DNA of 64,000 nt from Rachycentron canadum (GCA_038496675.1 CM076651.1:4550037-4614036), one strand, 5' to 3'. Counted from the first letter of the stretch, positions 1 to 11,337 are shown. The notes: generated from the letters alone by a model not told the origin. Numbers and translations are program-made.

Positions 1-1753
1 AATTTTACAATCTGCAGTCTAAAGGCGGCTGCAATCAGCGACAAACCACCATGGGGCAATCACTCATTAAATATCTCTCCCTTTCCCTTCCTGCATTCAA
101 CTGTGTGTCTATCTGCCTGTGCAGCTCTGCTTGCGTGTTTATCCGCGAGGACTCACAGGTCGAGAGTCTGCGCATTAATAATTAACTTTCGGAGGGAACC
201 TGCGCCTTCAGCACACACTCACTCGAGTCACAGTAAGCAGGTAAGGGCAGAGCAGATCCATTATTCATCCTGTTGACTGGTTCACAGGCTCGGGGTTGCA
301 GGGCCAGTCTCCCAGAGGTGGATGTGGGACAGAGGGCGGACGAGAGAGCTCTTACTTAGCCAACATGTTTACGACGCTGCATGTAAAGGACCGGGGTGAA
401 GTTCTTTTCTTTTATTGGGAGCAAAATACCCCTGGGGATAAATTATCTCCAGTTCCTTCACATTTACGGTGACAGTCTGATGAGATGAGCAATGTGTTGA
501 CTTCACCTGATGACCTGGTGGTGCACAGCTCAGCAAAATCACAAGAGAACTAATACTCATGGCATTACGGGGGATTCACACTTAGCTGCAGCCATGTCCA
601 CAGAGTGGGCTGTGATGATGTACTGTGCTGATAACAAACACTTTTTCTGGCCACTCTTCATTCTTAGGGAAGTAGTTTTTCCACTTATGGTCTCCTCATT
701 CATCCACCTCCTTTTTGGTTGTGTTTCCTTTAAGCTGGTGTAGCTTTATTGTCTAAGTTGTCAGCTGAAGTGCAGGGGTTATACCGCACACTGTATATGA
801 AGGTGAACATTTTTTTAATTTTTTTTAATAAGGGGGCAACTCCACTGGTTGAAGTCAGATTGTATTGAATTCTATGGGAAAATGGCCCTACTTCTCATTG
901 ATTTTTTACCTCAGTAAATGTTTTCCTAATGTGTTTTTAGTCTTAATCGCTAGTTTCAAGTCTTCTTTCATCCAACTCAATGTTCATTTTTTAAATTATG
1001 GTTCCATTTAGCAGAAAATACATGATAAAGCACCACATTCTCCAATTTACAAACTCGAACTCAAAATGGCATTTGACAAATCAGTGGGTGATGTCGTGGT
1101 GGGCTGCCCCTTGGGTTATACTAACAAATCAGAAGGTAAAATGGAGTTTAAAAATATAGTGTGTTAATGTATTTTGAGATTTTGAGTTAATGTCTGTCTG
1201 TTTTGGCAGCTGCTCATTAAAAGGTAAGGGTAATACAGCGATGAAGAAGTTACTGTCCTCACTCTTCCTATTCCTCCGTATTCATTGCATCAAGGTCAAG
1301 TTGCAGTCTCGACTAACAATGCTCGTAAACACATAAAAGACAGAATAATGCTGCATGATTTGATTTCCACAAGCGGCTCCATGTAGTGGTGATGGTGATG
1401 ATGATGCAGGATGACAGAACATGTTCATGAAAGAGTTAGCTGTGAGTAATCTCAAATCCCACTTATACTATTACACTAACTGGAAAAGCCACATATCACA
1501 ACATGAGGAATTGGGATTCACCAAAGTATATTATATGATGGATGTTATTATTTAAGAAAGAATACACAGGACTTAGAATCTGGCTTTTAAAGCACAGCCT
1601 GAAGTGCAATATGGGGAAAGTTATTTCAGGCAGATACAGTATATATTTGACATAATTACAGACAGTAAAATTAAAAAAAATAAAACAAAAAAAAAACTGT
1701 CTATAGACTCCCCTTTACAGTGTTGTGTACAACGTGTTGTATTTGAGACATAC
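1..1753 (-). other. magi3: Downstream magi3 intron, partial
   Basis: This stretch begins at the donor GTATGT next to 1754 and runs off the left edge. I looked for the next MAGI coding block (tyrosine-glycine-threonine-proline-lysine-proline) on the minus strand and did not find it, so the next exon lies outside the window. The stretch contains an interspersed repeat at about 826-1110 and otherwise shows nothing recognisable; the open frames at 369-560 and 510-743 look accidental. Confidence 0.8.
826..1110 (+). repeat. Interspersed repeat, copy 1 (plus orientation)
   Basis: The block starting at GGGGGCAACTCCACTGGTTG, followed by a segment with TTCTATGGGAAAATGGC and ending near GGGTGATGTCGTGGTGGGCT, is matched in reverse complement by 30262-30710. 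The type (short segment around CAACTCCACTGGTTG, then a TATGGGAAAA motif) is one I recognise as common in teleost genomes, but I cannot name the family. No coding potential is seen. Confidence 0.7.
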
Positions 1754-1873
1754 CATCATAGGTGCCACTCTCCAGAAGCAGTCCACTTTCTTCCAGATCG
1801 CGGAACTCCCCCACACTGATAAAATTGTAGTCCACACCAGGAACTTCCCCCTCTCTGGGCTGCCGAGTGGTAC
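1754..1873 (-). CDS. magi3: magi3-like coding exon: core of the guanylate-kinase-like domain
   Basis: This 120-bp minus-strand exon encodes 39 whole residues, beginning TTRQPREGEVPGVDYNF and ending LLLESGTYD, with phase-1 boundaries at both sides. The acceptor AG is at 1874-1875 and the donor GTATGT at 1753-1748. The final G starts a glycine codon finished in the next exon, which lies beyond the left edge. In true guanylate kinases this region binds GMP through the Arg of the TTR motif, the next Arg, the Glu of GE, the Tyr of DYxF and a Glu in the following strand. All five positions are kept here (TTR, PR, GE, DYNF, LLLES), although MAGI GK domains are regarded as protein-binding rather than catalytic. 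The combination EESG-LLESGTYDG is closest to MAGI3 as I recall it; MAGI1 and MAGI2 typically have TYEG or TYED. The acceptor pyrimidine tract is weak, unlike that of the upstream exon. Confidence 0.93.
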
Positions 1874-2882
1874 CTGCCAACATTAACACAGTTTAAAACA
1901 GAGGGAACATACAGACAAGTGGAACTTGCTATTCAACTGACGGGGGAGGGGGGAGTTGTAAGTGACACTGTTTCCAACATGCCCACAGGGATGCGATTCA
2001 AGTCCAAATACAGCACTCCGGGGAGAATCTGTATCCACATCATGAATAGTCAACAGAGCTGAGACCACAAAGCTGCAAATTCATTATTCAAATATGAGAA
2101 CAGAGAAAAAATATCCTGCACACGGCAGCACAGCTGTCAGAATACAGAGGAAGTGTAACTGATGATAATGATAATGAACAGGATTTTAATTGCACACTCA
2201 GTGTACAACCAGACCACTCTTATTCCTTAAGGACACAATTAAACACAATATCGGTGCAATAAATAAAGTGAAGGGAATTAGAGAAGACGGCTTTGGGTTA
2301 GGTGTGCACTGAGTACATGAATAGATGAAATCTAACATCGCTGTTGACCTTCTGCACATTTGTTGAATAATACTTTCATATTTGCCATCTATTCATATAG
2401 TTATTTCGCCTCAAATTCTCGAGCACAACTTTGTTCCCATGGCAATTCCGTGGAGTATAACCTAGAGATAAATGCATATGTGGTGACTTGTCGTCACAAT
2501 GCTGCTTAACTAAAGATATTGTTTATCCTAGACCTTTCCTGGGACCTCCTATTTGCAAGAAACCAATGAATTTGTCCTATGATTAACTTATAAAGTTTTA
2601 CCCCAGAGTACTGTCAGCGTCAAAGTCCTTTCCAATAACATTACAGATTACAGCTTAACCACTTGTTTCCAGTATTGGGAAACATTTGGTTCAGGTTCAT
2701 GAAAACAGACTAAACTCTCCAAGGTCATAGGAGTAAAAATCAGTGACATGTTTTATTGCGTGTTGTCTCCTTTATGCCAGCGGTTTTGGTCAAGGCCGGT
2801 CTCTCTATGTCTGAAATCATCTTGAAGCAAAAGTTGCAACACAAAAGCAGGAGTTCCAAGTTTTTGTTTTCTTCTTTTCTAT

Positions 2883-3300
2883 GGTGGCCCTGAGAGCTCA
2901 ACGCACGGAAAGAGGAAATACAGAAACACACTGCAAGTAGCACAGGTGACAATGGAAATGTTTCCAGGTCAACATAAGAAAGCGATGGGACAAGGCTGGG
3001 AAGCACTTGCTGTTCAAAGCTTTTAACTTGAAATATCACAGTATGAAAAAAAAAAAAAACACCATCTATTTGTCAACACGTGCAGCAAATATTCACAATA
3101 CAACCAAAGACAGAAACATGCAATAGCAGAAGTGTTCACAGGCGACACTGAACAGCGATGAGCCTGGCTTGGATCCACATGTTATTCATTTGAAATTTGA
3201 AGTTAAAAGCTTTGAAGAGCATGTGCGTCCCAGCCTCGTTCATCGTTTTTTTTTTGTATTATGGCAAAATGTCCATTGTCATCTGTGCTACTTGCAGCAT
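2883..3300. mobile_element. Fold-back (inverted-repeat) element, copy 1
   Basis: Left outer arm at 2883-2970 (GTGGCCCTGAGAGCTCAAC, then CAAGTAGCACAGGTGACAA) is matched in inverted form by 3271-3297 (TTGTCATCTGTGCTACTTG). An inner pair, 3014-3034 (TCAAAGCTTTTAACTTGAAA) and about 3188-3215, is also inverted. A third segment, 3062-3118 (ATCTATTTGTCAACACGTG), has its inverted mate only in the neighbouring copy at 3504-3564. No transposase is present. The pattern fits a non-autonomous DNA element with long terminal inverted repeats that has lost part of its right arm. Family not identified. Confidence 0.7.
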
Positions 3301-3357
3301 GTGTCACCAAATTAATGAAGATGTTTTCCTCAAACCTCTTTATTTTCCTCTTCTCTA

Positions 3358-3700
3358 AGGTGGCCCCGAGAGCTCAACTCACGGAGAAAGGAAATACGGA
3401 AACATGATGCAAGTAGCACAGGTGACGAAGGAAATGTTTCCAGGGGACGCAAAAAAAAACAAACAAAAAAAACAAACTGGTGTTGCAAGTGCTATTTGCA
3501 GCAGGTTTCTGTATTTGGTTGCGTTGTGAGTATTTGTTGCACACGTGCTGACAAATAGATGATGGTTTCCTTTTTTCAGCGTTTTGTGACATTTCGAATT
3601 AAAAGCTATGAACGACAAGCGCGTCCAGCCTCGTTCACCACTATTTTTGTTTGTTTCTGGAAACGTTTCCATTGTCATCTGTGCTACTTGCAGCGCCTGT
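3358..3700. mobile_element. Fold-back (inverted-repeat) element, copy 2
   Basis: Left arm 3358-3443 is a direct repeat of 2883-2970, 475 bp further on (GTGGCCCCGAGAGCTCAAC and CAAGTAGCACAGGTGACGA). The right arm 3661-3693 (CATTGTCATCTGTGCTACTT) is its inverse. The interior 3504-3640 corresponds to the inverse of 3062-3118 and then of 2987-3034, so this copy keeps the right half of the element where copy 1 keeps the left. Open frames here (such as 3379-3924 on the minus strand) arise from the repeat and contain homopolymer-coded residues. Confidence 0.7.
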
Positions 3701-3798
3701 GTTTGTCTGCTTGTGTTTCGTCCATTTGCGTGTTTTTTTTTTAAGTTGCACTGCTTAAAGCTTTTTTTTTCTCTCCTTCTTTTTAAAATGTCAACATG

Positions 3799-3838
3799 TC
3801 CCCTCCTCCCCACCTCCCCCCATCTGCCCACCCCCAAA
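3799..3838 (+). repeat. C-rich tract (G-rich on the magi3 strand)
   Basis: The plus strand has runs of C (CCCCTCCTCCCC, CCTCCCCC, CCCACCCCC) over about 40 bases directly after the fold-back pair. On the gene's sense strand this gives four or more G-runs and could form a G-quadruplex. Confidence 0.55.
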
Positions 3839-5226
3839 CACACTCTGCTGCTCTGTGAAAGGAAGCTGTAAAACTGCATTTCCAGTTCCTGCAAAGTTAC
3901 AGCCATTGAATAATAATCTGCCACAACTGCTGCAACTAGTTAAAAAAAGTGTCATGTTTTGCCTTGTTGATGCTCTCATGTGCGAGACATTAAAAACAGA
4001 TTGTTATGAAAATGATTTCACGTCCTACAACACGTCAGCTCTACTTACCGTCATCTTAGATGTAATCACAGCTAGTGCGGTACCTCAGCTGAACTGCTCT
4101 GCTATCTGGTTGCGCTGCAGGCATAGGGGGATTTCAAATCTGAGTTTAGTAGGGGAACCCATCCCCATTCTTCATTTTCTTTCTGTGTCAACATCCATCC
4201 TGACTGCAGGATGAGCCATCACATCTGAAAACAGCTTAGTCTCTTGCAAAGACCATTTTTTATTCTGTCAAACAGAGCAATCAGGAGCCCAGCGAAGCCT
4301 CAAAGGGAGGAAATATGAGCTTGTTCTTTGAAGAAGGAATAAGGAAATGGGGTGATTTTACTTTTAATAGTTTGTTCAGCTACCTCACCTGATGATTCTC
4401 ACCCAGACAGTTTTAATTCTCATCACACTCATGTGCCTTTGTAAATGTGATTTTATCATCTCATGTCTTAAGTGTTGCTGTAAAGTAACTGAAATACGTG
4501 ACAGGTAAAGAGGCCACAGCTCAACAAAGGAAAAGAGAGAACAAAGACTGTGGATCTGCACTGATATGTTCGCGATGTTAGCAAATACACCACGGAAAGC
4601 ATCTCTGCAGCCTCCACACCTGGACAGCTGTGAGGGGGAGTGTATGCTACCCCCACCCCGGCCATGGCTGGACAGTGGAGAGAGAGACTGCTAAGACTGT
4701 TTAAACTGGAAATCTAAGCGTTATCTGAGAAGGAGTGCTGGGATAAGGAGCTTTGAAGAAAAGACAGGGAAATTTGCTGCCAATTCTCGCTGGAAAAAGA
4801 ACGCACTGTTTTGTGTGTGGTTCTCTTTGAAGAGCTGAAACAACCACATGGAGACAATAAAAGACGAAAGAGTCAAAACAAAGAAAAAACAAGAAAGAAC
4901 CAGTAGTTACTAGGTGTGTAGGGTGTATAGGGTCCATTTTCTTGTGGCTTAACAACAAACTCTAGATCTCCTGTGGTAGGTGTGAATTATATTGTGCGTT
5001 TCCCTCCAAACAGGTTGAACACCCACTCAGTGGGGTAGCAGAAACCAAGTGACAAGCATTTCCCAGCAAAGCTCCCAGACACAAACTGCAGCCAAACAAC
5101 AGAAAAGAAAATAGAAAAAGAAGAAACTGGGATTACGGGTAGACCAGATCAGGTAGGACCAATTTTATATTTAAAAAGGTAGTTATTGGCTATTACTATT
5201 ACATACTATATACTACTATTACTATT

Positions 5227-5512
5227 GGCCGGGTGTGAATCCCTGCCCTGGGGTGTGTGTGTGGTCTGTGTGTAGTTAGCATGTCCTCCCTGTGCCTGAG
5301 TGGGTTCCCTACAGGTTCTCTGGCTTCCACCCACAGTCCAAAAGCATGTTTAGGATAATTAGTGACTCTAAATTGCCTGTAGCCAGTTATTGCAGGCCTG
5401 AGACAGACTGGTGACCTATCCCGGGTGTACCACCCCACCTCGCCCAATGTCAGCTGTGATTGGCTCCAGCCCCCCTGACTGATAACCAGTATAGAAAATG
5501 GATGGATGGAAG
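5227..5512 (+). repeat. SINE-type retroposon fragment, GGATGGATGG tail
   Basis: The fragment starts near a box-B-like GGGTGTGAATCCC. It contains TCTAAATTGCCTGTAG, GACAGACTGGTGACCT and GCCCAATGTCAGCTGTGATT, and ends GAAAATGGATGGATGGA. The same body is seen at 45046-45359 (plus) and 57194-57427 (minus). The tRNA-like head is missing, so this copy is 5'-truncated. It is of a class common in fish genomes; I do not assign a family name. The open frame on the minus strand over it is spurious. Confidence 0.8.
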
Positions 5513-7151
5513 ATGGGAACACGTTTTATGAAAAGGGGATACAGTGTGACATTAGCACATCTAATTCACACATCAAATTAAACAGTGCTTGGTGCATGAT
5601 TACGGCTTTAGATTACCAATTAGCTCAACTAGCTCGCTTTGAGCTGCTGTGATAGCTGGATGATTCTGCGGTGACTCTCTCATCGTATCAGTGAGGATGC
5701 ATGTTATCCTGGTCTTGCTGATTTTTGCCTTGATGGTCTGGAAGCTGATTACCTAACATGAATTTACCCAACACTGAAATATACAATTTTAGTAATAATG
5801 TAAAAATTTTAATAATGAGTTTGTTCCACAACAATAAGCCCATTTCATAGAATTTTTGGACTGATGTTGTTTAAATTGGATTTACTGAACATTATACAGA
5901 TGTAGGAAATAGTGTTTATGTGCTATATTAATATATTATCACAGGTGCAGTGCTGATGGAGTGCACCGGACTGACGTTTCATTTCCTACAAGCAGTGAAA
6001 TAAAATATCTGCAGTTTGCATAATCAGGTTGAAAGTCATTTGGATTATTAAGCACTTGAGGATCCAATCATCACCAAGAAGTATGTATTGAAAAGAGCTA
6101 ATAAAAATCATTGCAGTGAGTAACAAGGAAGAAAACGTTCCAGCTTAACAGTTGATAAGTGAAATCAAATGAATAAATAAATCAAAATTTAGTTGAGATC
6201 AAAACGCAGAAAACATCCATTCATCACAGAGCTGCTGGAGATAGCCCAGCCTGCTGGCTTAGATATGTTTTTCGGAGCCTAGCCCGTTAGCTTCACTTGG
6301 CCTCTGTCTGCACTCTCTTCTGAATGGATGTGGCTTCAGTTAGTAAAGAAAATGAACTCATTCAAGATTCGAGGACATGAGAGGCATTCTGTACAAGACG
6401 ACATGTTCCTTCTGTCAGTGTAGAGAGGAAGTTCAAAGACGAAACAACAGTTTCTGATTACTTAAAAATAATAAAATAATTAACTAAAATTAATACAAAT
6501 ATGATAATAAAAATCATATCTATCAAAAATAATATTTATCATTATTTTATGCAAGATGTAGAGACTACACTACATCACGATGCGCAAAAAGGAGCATAAT
6601 ATTTCAGGCCATGAGAAAATAGAAAAAAAAAAGCAGGATCAAATTGCTGGCATTTACTGTGTTTGACCTTGTAACACCTCCATTTATTTCCTGAGGCTCT
6701 CTGGCAAGTATTTCTGAAATTAATAGGTCACTGTGGGTAAATGCAGTCTCTATATGAAATACACGAAAAACAAAACAAAACTTATTTTTCCATCACTACA
6801 AAGCTACAGTCTGTCTTTTGTCTCAGTGGCTTAAAAGCTTAAAAGGAACCCTCTTGAATCTTCTCAAAAAAGACAATGAAAACCTTTTTTTTTTTTTTTT
6901 ACATTTCCACTATATTTCCTTTCTATCTTGCAATGAGACTCATGTAGCTGATTGCTGTGCTGTGACGGATATTAATGCCCGGGGAAGGAGAAAGGTAGTT
7001 GGCAGTGGGGTTGAAGATGGGGGTGGTGGCGGTAGTGGTTGGGATTTAGCCAAGCATCAAGGATTTCGTGGTGCCCTGGACCCCTGGCACTTTCTTGAGC
7101 TCCTGTCATCTTTTGTGGGAGTCAGGAGTGACACTTAATGAAGCCACGCTC

Positions 7152-7218
7152 TGTGTGTGAGTGTGTGTGAGTGTGTGTGTGTGTGTGAGTGTGTGAGTGA
7201 GTGTGTGTGTGTGTGTGG
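7152..7218 (+). repeat. GT/GA imperfect microsatellite
   Basis: About 67 bases of (GT)n interrupted by GA units. Confidence 0.95.
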
Positions 7219-7516
7219 TGGAAGGAGGAAGTCATGCTTCTCTCACTCTGAGATGCAATCTGTAATGAGTACGTAATGCTGTAGCGGCTATTTAGGCTCC
7301 TCGCAGGGTCACTGCGGCTCAGTGCGCTGTGATAAGCCACTGGCACGGGTTTGCATGAGCAGAGTGGACAAGGGACATATGCTGAGCTACTGAAGCCAGA
7401 CTGCAACGTCTCGCATGGGATGCATGGCACGAGTTTTCGCATTCTACCATGATGATCCGATCTGCTTGAGTGGATTCAAATGTGAAGCGCTAAAACAAGA
7501 TGTTTGCCATGATGCT

Positions 7517-7890
7517 TCAAAGCTCCCATATTTTACACTTTCCCTGTACTTTATTTGAAGTGTTGATATGCTGAAGAAAATGTATTTTTGGTTTTTAGTT
7601 CCAAAACCTATCTCAGTGTAGTTTTATATCCTCTCTCTGTGTCTTCTCTCTGGAGCTCTGGGAGCAGCAGGTATATGATAATCAGAAGAGAGTCTTTTCT
7701 GAGCAATCAAAGAAAAATATAAACACTCAGAGAAACGCAATCCTACAAGGTTGGGTGGTGGGTCTAAGTTACAGAAATCCTGAGGCTCAGTTTCTGAACA
7801 CAGTCTGTGTGCATTTCTCTGTATTAATATAAAACCTAGACCTGCTTTATAATGAAAGACTTTCCACTTTCCACAGTGTGGGACCTTTAA
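7517..7890 (+). mobile_element. MITE-like element, copy 1 of 3
   Basis: The element starts AAAGCTCCCATATTTTACA and ends GTGGGACCTTTAA, so its ends are imperfect inverted repeats of the form TTAAAGGTCCCAT. The interior shares TTTATTTGAAGTGTTGATAT, CTCTCTGGAGCTC, AAGTTACAGAAATCCTG and CTGTGTGCATTTC with copies at 49335-49736 and 54243-54788. It has no coding capacity. The TTAA at the ends would fit a piggyBac-type target site, but this is inference. Confidence 0.75.
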
Positions 7891-8660
7891 CAACTGCGAT
7901 CATCTTCGGCAGGAAATCGAGCACTTACTGAACTTACTGGTTTGAACTCTATGCTCTACACTACTGTAACTAAAGAACTAAAGCACTGGGGTAAGGTGTA
8001 GTGTTTTATACTGTGAATCCTTTCAGACACGTCAGTGACAGCAGACGGGCAGCTTCATTCACTATTAAGTCCTAACGACAATGTTATGTCTCCAATGAAT
8101 CATTACTTATTTATTCACATGAAAATATGGCTTTAAAATGACTTTCACGTCATGAAAAATGAAAAAAAAAAAAAAAAAGAGCTTGCCAAATGTTGATTAA
8201 GAGTTAGATAATAAACAATGTCTTGCACAATGGTAAAAAAAAAAACCTCAGCTGTGCAATCCAGAAAATTGCAGCTGCGCTTTTATTTATGCCTGTCGGC
8301 CTTGATGTTCATTTTAAAAATCACTGGGGCATAAAAACAAAATTGTTTTGTCCTGGTTATTTATTTATTCTTCTACTTTAAAAGAACAGTGAGGACTCAT
8401 AAAGAAAAAAAAAAAACAAAAAACCACACCTTTAATCATATGATAACAAAGGTCTAGCAATAATCAAACCAAAAAAAAAAATAAGTCTCTTTTAATTCAA
8501 TACATCATATATTCAGGCACAAAAACTTATTTTCATGAATTTAAACATAAAAACCAAGAAAGTGTGGAATTTCTCTCAATTCCAAAATAGTTTCTTTTGT
8601 ACAAGCCCTGGAGTCTTAAAGCATCAAAATTTAACTCATGGGATATATTAGACCTCCCTC

Positions 8661-8662
<2 letters not shown>

Positions 8663-8710
<48 letters not shown>

Positions 8711-9099
8711 NNNNNNNNNNNNNNNNNNNNNNNNNNNNNNNNNNNNNNNNNNNNNNNNNNNNNNNNNNNNNNNNNNNNNNNNNNNNNNNNNNNNNNNNNN
8801 NNNNNNNNNNNNNNNNNNNNNNNNNNNNNNNNNNNNNNNNNNNNNNNNNNNNNNNNNNNNNNNNNNNNNNNNNNNNNNNNNNNNNNNNNNNNNNNNNNNN
8901 NNNNNNNNNNNNNNNNNNNNNNNNNNNNNNNNNNNNNNNNNNNNNNNNNNNNNNNNNNNNNNNNNNNNNNNNNNNNNNNNNNNNNNNNNNNNNNNNNNNN
9001 NNNNNNNNNNNNNNNNNNNNNNNNNNNNNNNNNNNNNNNNNNNNNNNNNNNNNNNNNNNNNNNNNNNNNNNNNNNNNNNNNNNNNNNNNNNNNNNNNNN

Positions 9100-9150
<51 letters not shown>
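8663..9150 (+). repeat. (AG)n microsatellite containing an assembly gap
   Basis: A pure AG run at 8663-8710, then N from 8711 to 9099, then a pure AG run at 9100-9150. On the magi3 strand this is a (CT)n tract beginning about 25 bases after the exon donor at 9176. The true length is unknown because both gap edges are repeat. Confidence 0.97.
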
Positions 9151-9153
<3 letters not shown>

Positions 9154-9176
9154 TCTGAGGTGTGGAAGCTACTCAC

Positions 9177-9293
9177 AGGGAATGGTACGCAGGTACAGGT
9201 TGTCCCTGATCACCTGCTGGAGCTTGTGGTCCAAGGAGCCCTTCTGAAACTGCAGACTGAGGTAGTGACGCAAATCAGTATTCAACACCTTAC
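9177..9293 (-). CDS. magi3: magi3-like coding exon: end of first PDZ region and start of guanylate-kinase-like domain
   Basis: Read on the minus strand this 117-bp exon encodes 38 whole residues plus split codons at both ends. It includes DLRHYLSLQFQKGS near the start and IRDNLYLRTIP at the end, wording typical of MAGI (membrane-associated guanylate kinase, WW and PDZ) proteins. The acceptor is a pyrimidine-rich run ending in CTCTAG at 9294-9295. The donor is GTGAGT at 9176-9171. The exon begins with GT, completing a codon begun in the previous exon (expected glycine), and ends with a lone T that makes cysteine TGT with the next exon. MAGI proteins are multi-PDZ scaffolds at tight junctions and adherens-type contacts, and they bind PTEN and receptors. 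The GK-like domain lacks a nucleotide-binding P-loop. I prefer MAGI3 to MAGI1 or MAGI2 from recalled family sequences (KV-N-DLRHYLSLQFQKGS, LRTIPC); no alignment was run. A start Met is not expected in this exon. Confidence 0.93.
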
Positions 9294-11336
9294 CTAGAGG
9301 AAAGGAGAGAGAAATCTGGGTCAGTCCAACAATTAAACCACGTAGGAGGGCATCTACATGGCGCTCACTTACAAAGCACCCACTCCGACAATTCAATTCC
9401 GAGACAATTAAAAAGACATTCTCAAATTTAAATTCATAACAACCTACGCCGCACTCGACTGACTGACAATAACACATTGGTACGAGCCCCGACTCAAAAG
9501 CTTGTTTGTCCGCACAGCAGTTAGTAGTACCTGAAAAAAAAAAGTAGGTGCTAAGTGGCAAAGATGGGATATTGAAGCTGTCACATATAATGAAAAATTA
9601 AACGGGCTCTTAAATTAAAATCCAGATGTAGGCACGACAAAGAGGAACACAAAATTAGGACACTTGCTTATTGGGAGCAGCAGAAGTTCAAGTGAAGTGT
9701 GAGGAAGTGTAGGGGCTGCACAGTGATCTTAAAGAGGATGGTTATTTACCATTCTCCTTGGAGCGACAGAATGACAGACAGAGGAAAGAGATGAAGAGAG
9801 GAGGAAGAAACAGAGAGAGATCTCCCTTGTGTTTGCTATAGTAGCACTCTTCCTCCATGTGTTTTGAGTGTCTGGGGTAGGATGAGCTTTGAACGTGACG
9901 TCAGTTACACTGTGGGCATCAATAACCGGCGCTTTCTCCTCAGAGCGGCCTGGCAGGAGGTGCACAACTAACCTCATACAGGCAGAGGCAGCGAGCACAG
10001 AGGTCCACTATCTCTATAAAACATCACATTTGGAGTTGTTCTGACAGTTCAGCTCCACTTCGGCTCTACAGGGCCATAAATGTGGCATTGTTTGCCGCCA
10101 ACATCTGCCACAGTCTCTGACACGAGTGTTTAAATCCTGTCTCTGCTTCTCCAGATTAGAAAATGTTTACAAATCAAAAATCAAGCAGAAGCCAGGCTGT
10201 GAGTAATGTCAACCTCCAGTTGAAACCCTTGTTAAGCTACAGACAGTGAGATAATACACCTCTCCCAGCAGGACACCTATAGAGACTGTAAATATATGAT
10301 TTTTTTTCCCCATTGAGAAGCTAATTCTGCAAGCTGTTGCCTAATCTGCTGATGAATATTTGATCATACTACACATCTTAGAGTCGGTGTGCCAGACACT
10401 TCTAATTTTTGATCAACTGCACACTAAAAAGTCACTGGAGACTTGCTTTGACTTCCATGTGAAATATTTTTTTCAACTCCATTCGACTCTATTCGCCAGC
10501 ATAAACACTCACACGCACACTCTTTCATATGAGTGGCACGGTTCAAACTAGTTGAAATTGGCAGACAGAAACTGAATAAGAAATAATCAGACTGCATAGT
10601 AACAAAGAGAAATATTCCCACAGTGAAAGTAATGAAAAATTTAAAAGTGTGCAGCATCCTACGCATCCCACACTTTACAAGAGTTCTACTCTGAAACTTG
10701 AAGGTTTTTTTCTTTTTATAACGCCCATTATTAGCATGAAGTAGCGAAGGATAAACTTGGCTGCTGGGGAAGGAAAAGCTCTTGCCTAGCTAATTCAAAA
10801 ATGATGTAAATTAAATGAAGTTCTTTTGTTCAGCCCCTGCGGGGTTAAATGTCTACCGCTGGGACTGTAGATCTGCGGCATTATGTCGGCTGGTTAAGGG
10901 GGTTGATTCTCGCCCCTTAACATCCATCAAAAAGTGTTGTTTTAAAATATTTTTGATCAAGGCAATCTGAGTTTCTTGCTTATTGGGTATTCAACGGTAC
11001 TCAATACTTGGTGCTTTTGCTCTGCAGGCGCACACACACAAGCTAATAATTCAAGTGATTTTGAAATTTTCAAGCCTCCTAACTGCTCTGCATGTGCCCT
11101 GCTGCTTTACTTAAGTTGAAACAGTCCAGTAACTGCAGCATGGCAGAGGTACAAGTGAGGGCCGGGGCCAAGAGAAGCACGGCTCGGCATTATGTAACTT
11201 TTTACTGGCACAATGAATGCGAGGAATTTATGTCAACGATACAAAAGCTGGTTCTGGCTACGCAAACACAATTTGAAAGCCACAAGCCTGTGGTCCGCGT
11301 TCCCAGAAGCTGTGAGACATAAAAAACCCCAAAACG

Positions 11337-11337
<1 letters not shown>
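9294..11337. other. Intronic stretch, nothing recognised
   Basis: Apart from the splice acceptor tract at 9294-9310, I see no repeat family or exon. One repeat-free block at 10840-10930 is noted among the findings. Confidence 0.5.

Larger units (their letters stand above)
1874..9176 (-). other. magi3: magi3 intron between the two visible exons (7,303 bp)
   Basis: The intron runs from donor GTGAGT (9176-9171) to acceptor AG (1875-1874) on the minus strand. It splits a cysteine codon T|GT, which fixes phase 1 and joins LRTIP-C-TTR without a frame error. It holds a fold-back element pair, a SINE fragment, a MITE, a GT-rich microsatellite and a gapped GA repeat, all listed separately. Between these elements (for example 1890-2860, 3730-5220, 5520-7140) I see no exon on either strand that I recognise. 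Confidence 0.9.

Noticed and set aside
3379..3924. 181-codon minus-strand open frame
   Set aside because: It runs through the fold-back element arms and a poly-T/poly-A coded Phe/Lys stretch, and overlaps other open frames of the same repeat on the opposite strand.
5199..5522. 107-codon minus-strand frame that hits database proteins in many fish annotations
   Set aside because: It is the reverse translation of the SINE-type repeat at 5227-5512, not a gene.
8597..9297. Long open frames on both strands across the AG repeat and gap
   Set aside because: They consist of Arg-Glu or Ser-Leu dipeptides from the microsatellite and undefined residues from the N run. Only 9177-9293 on the minus strand is real exon.
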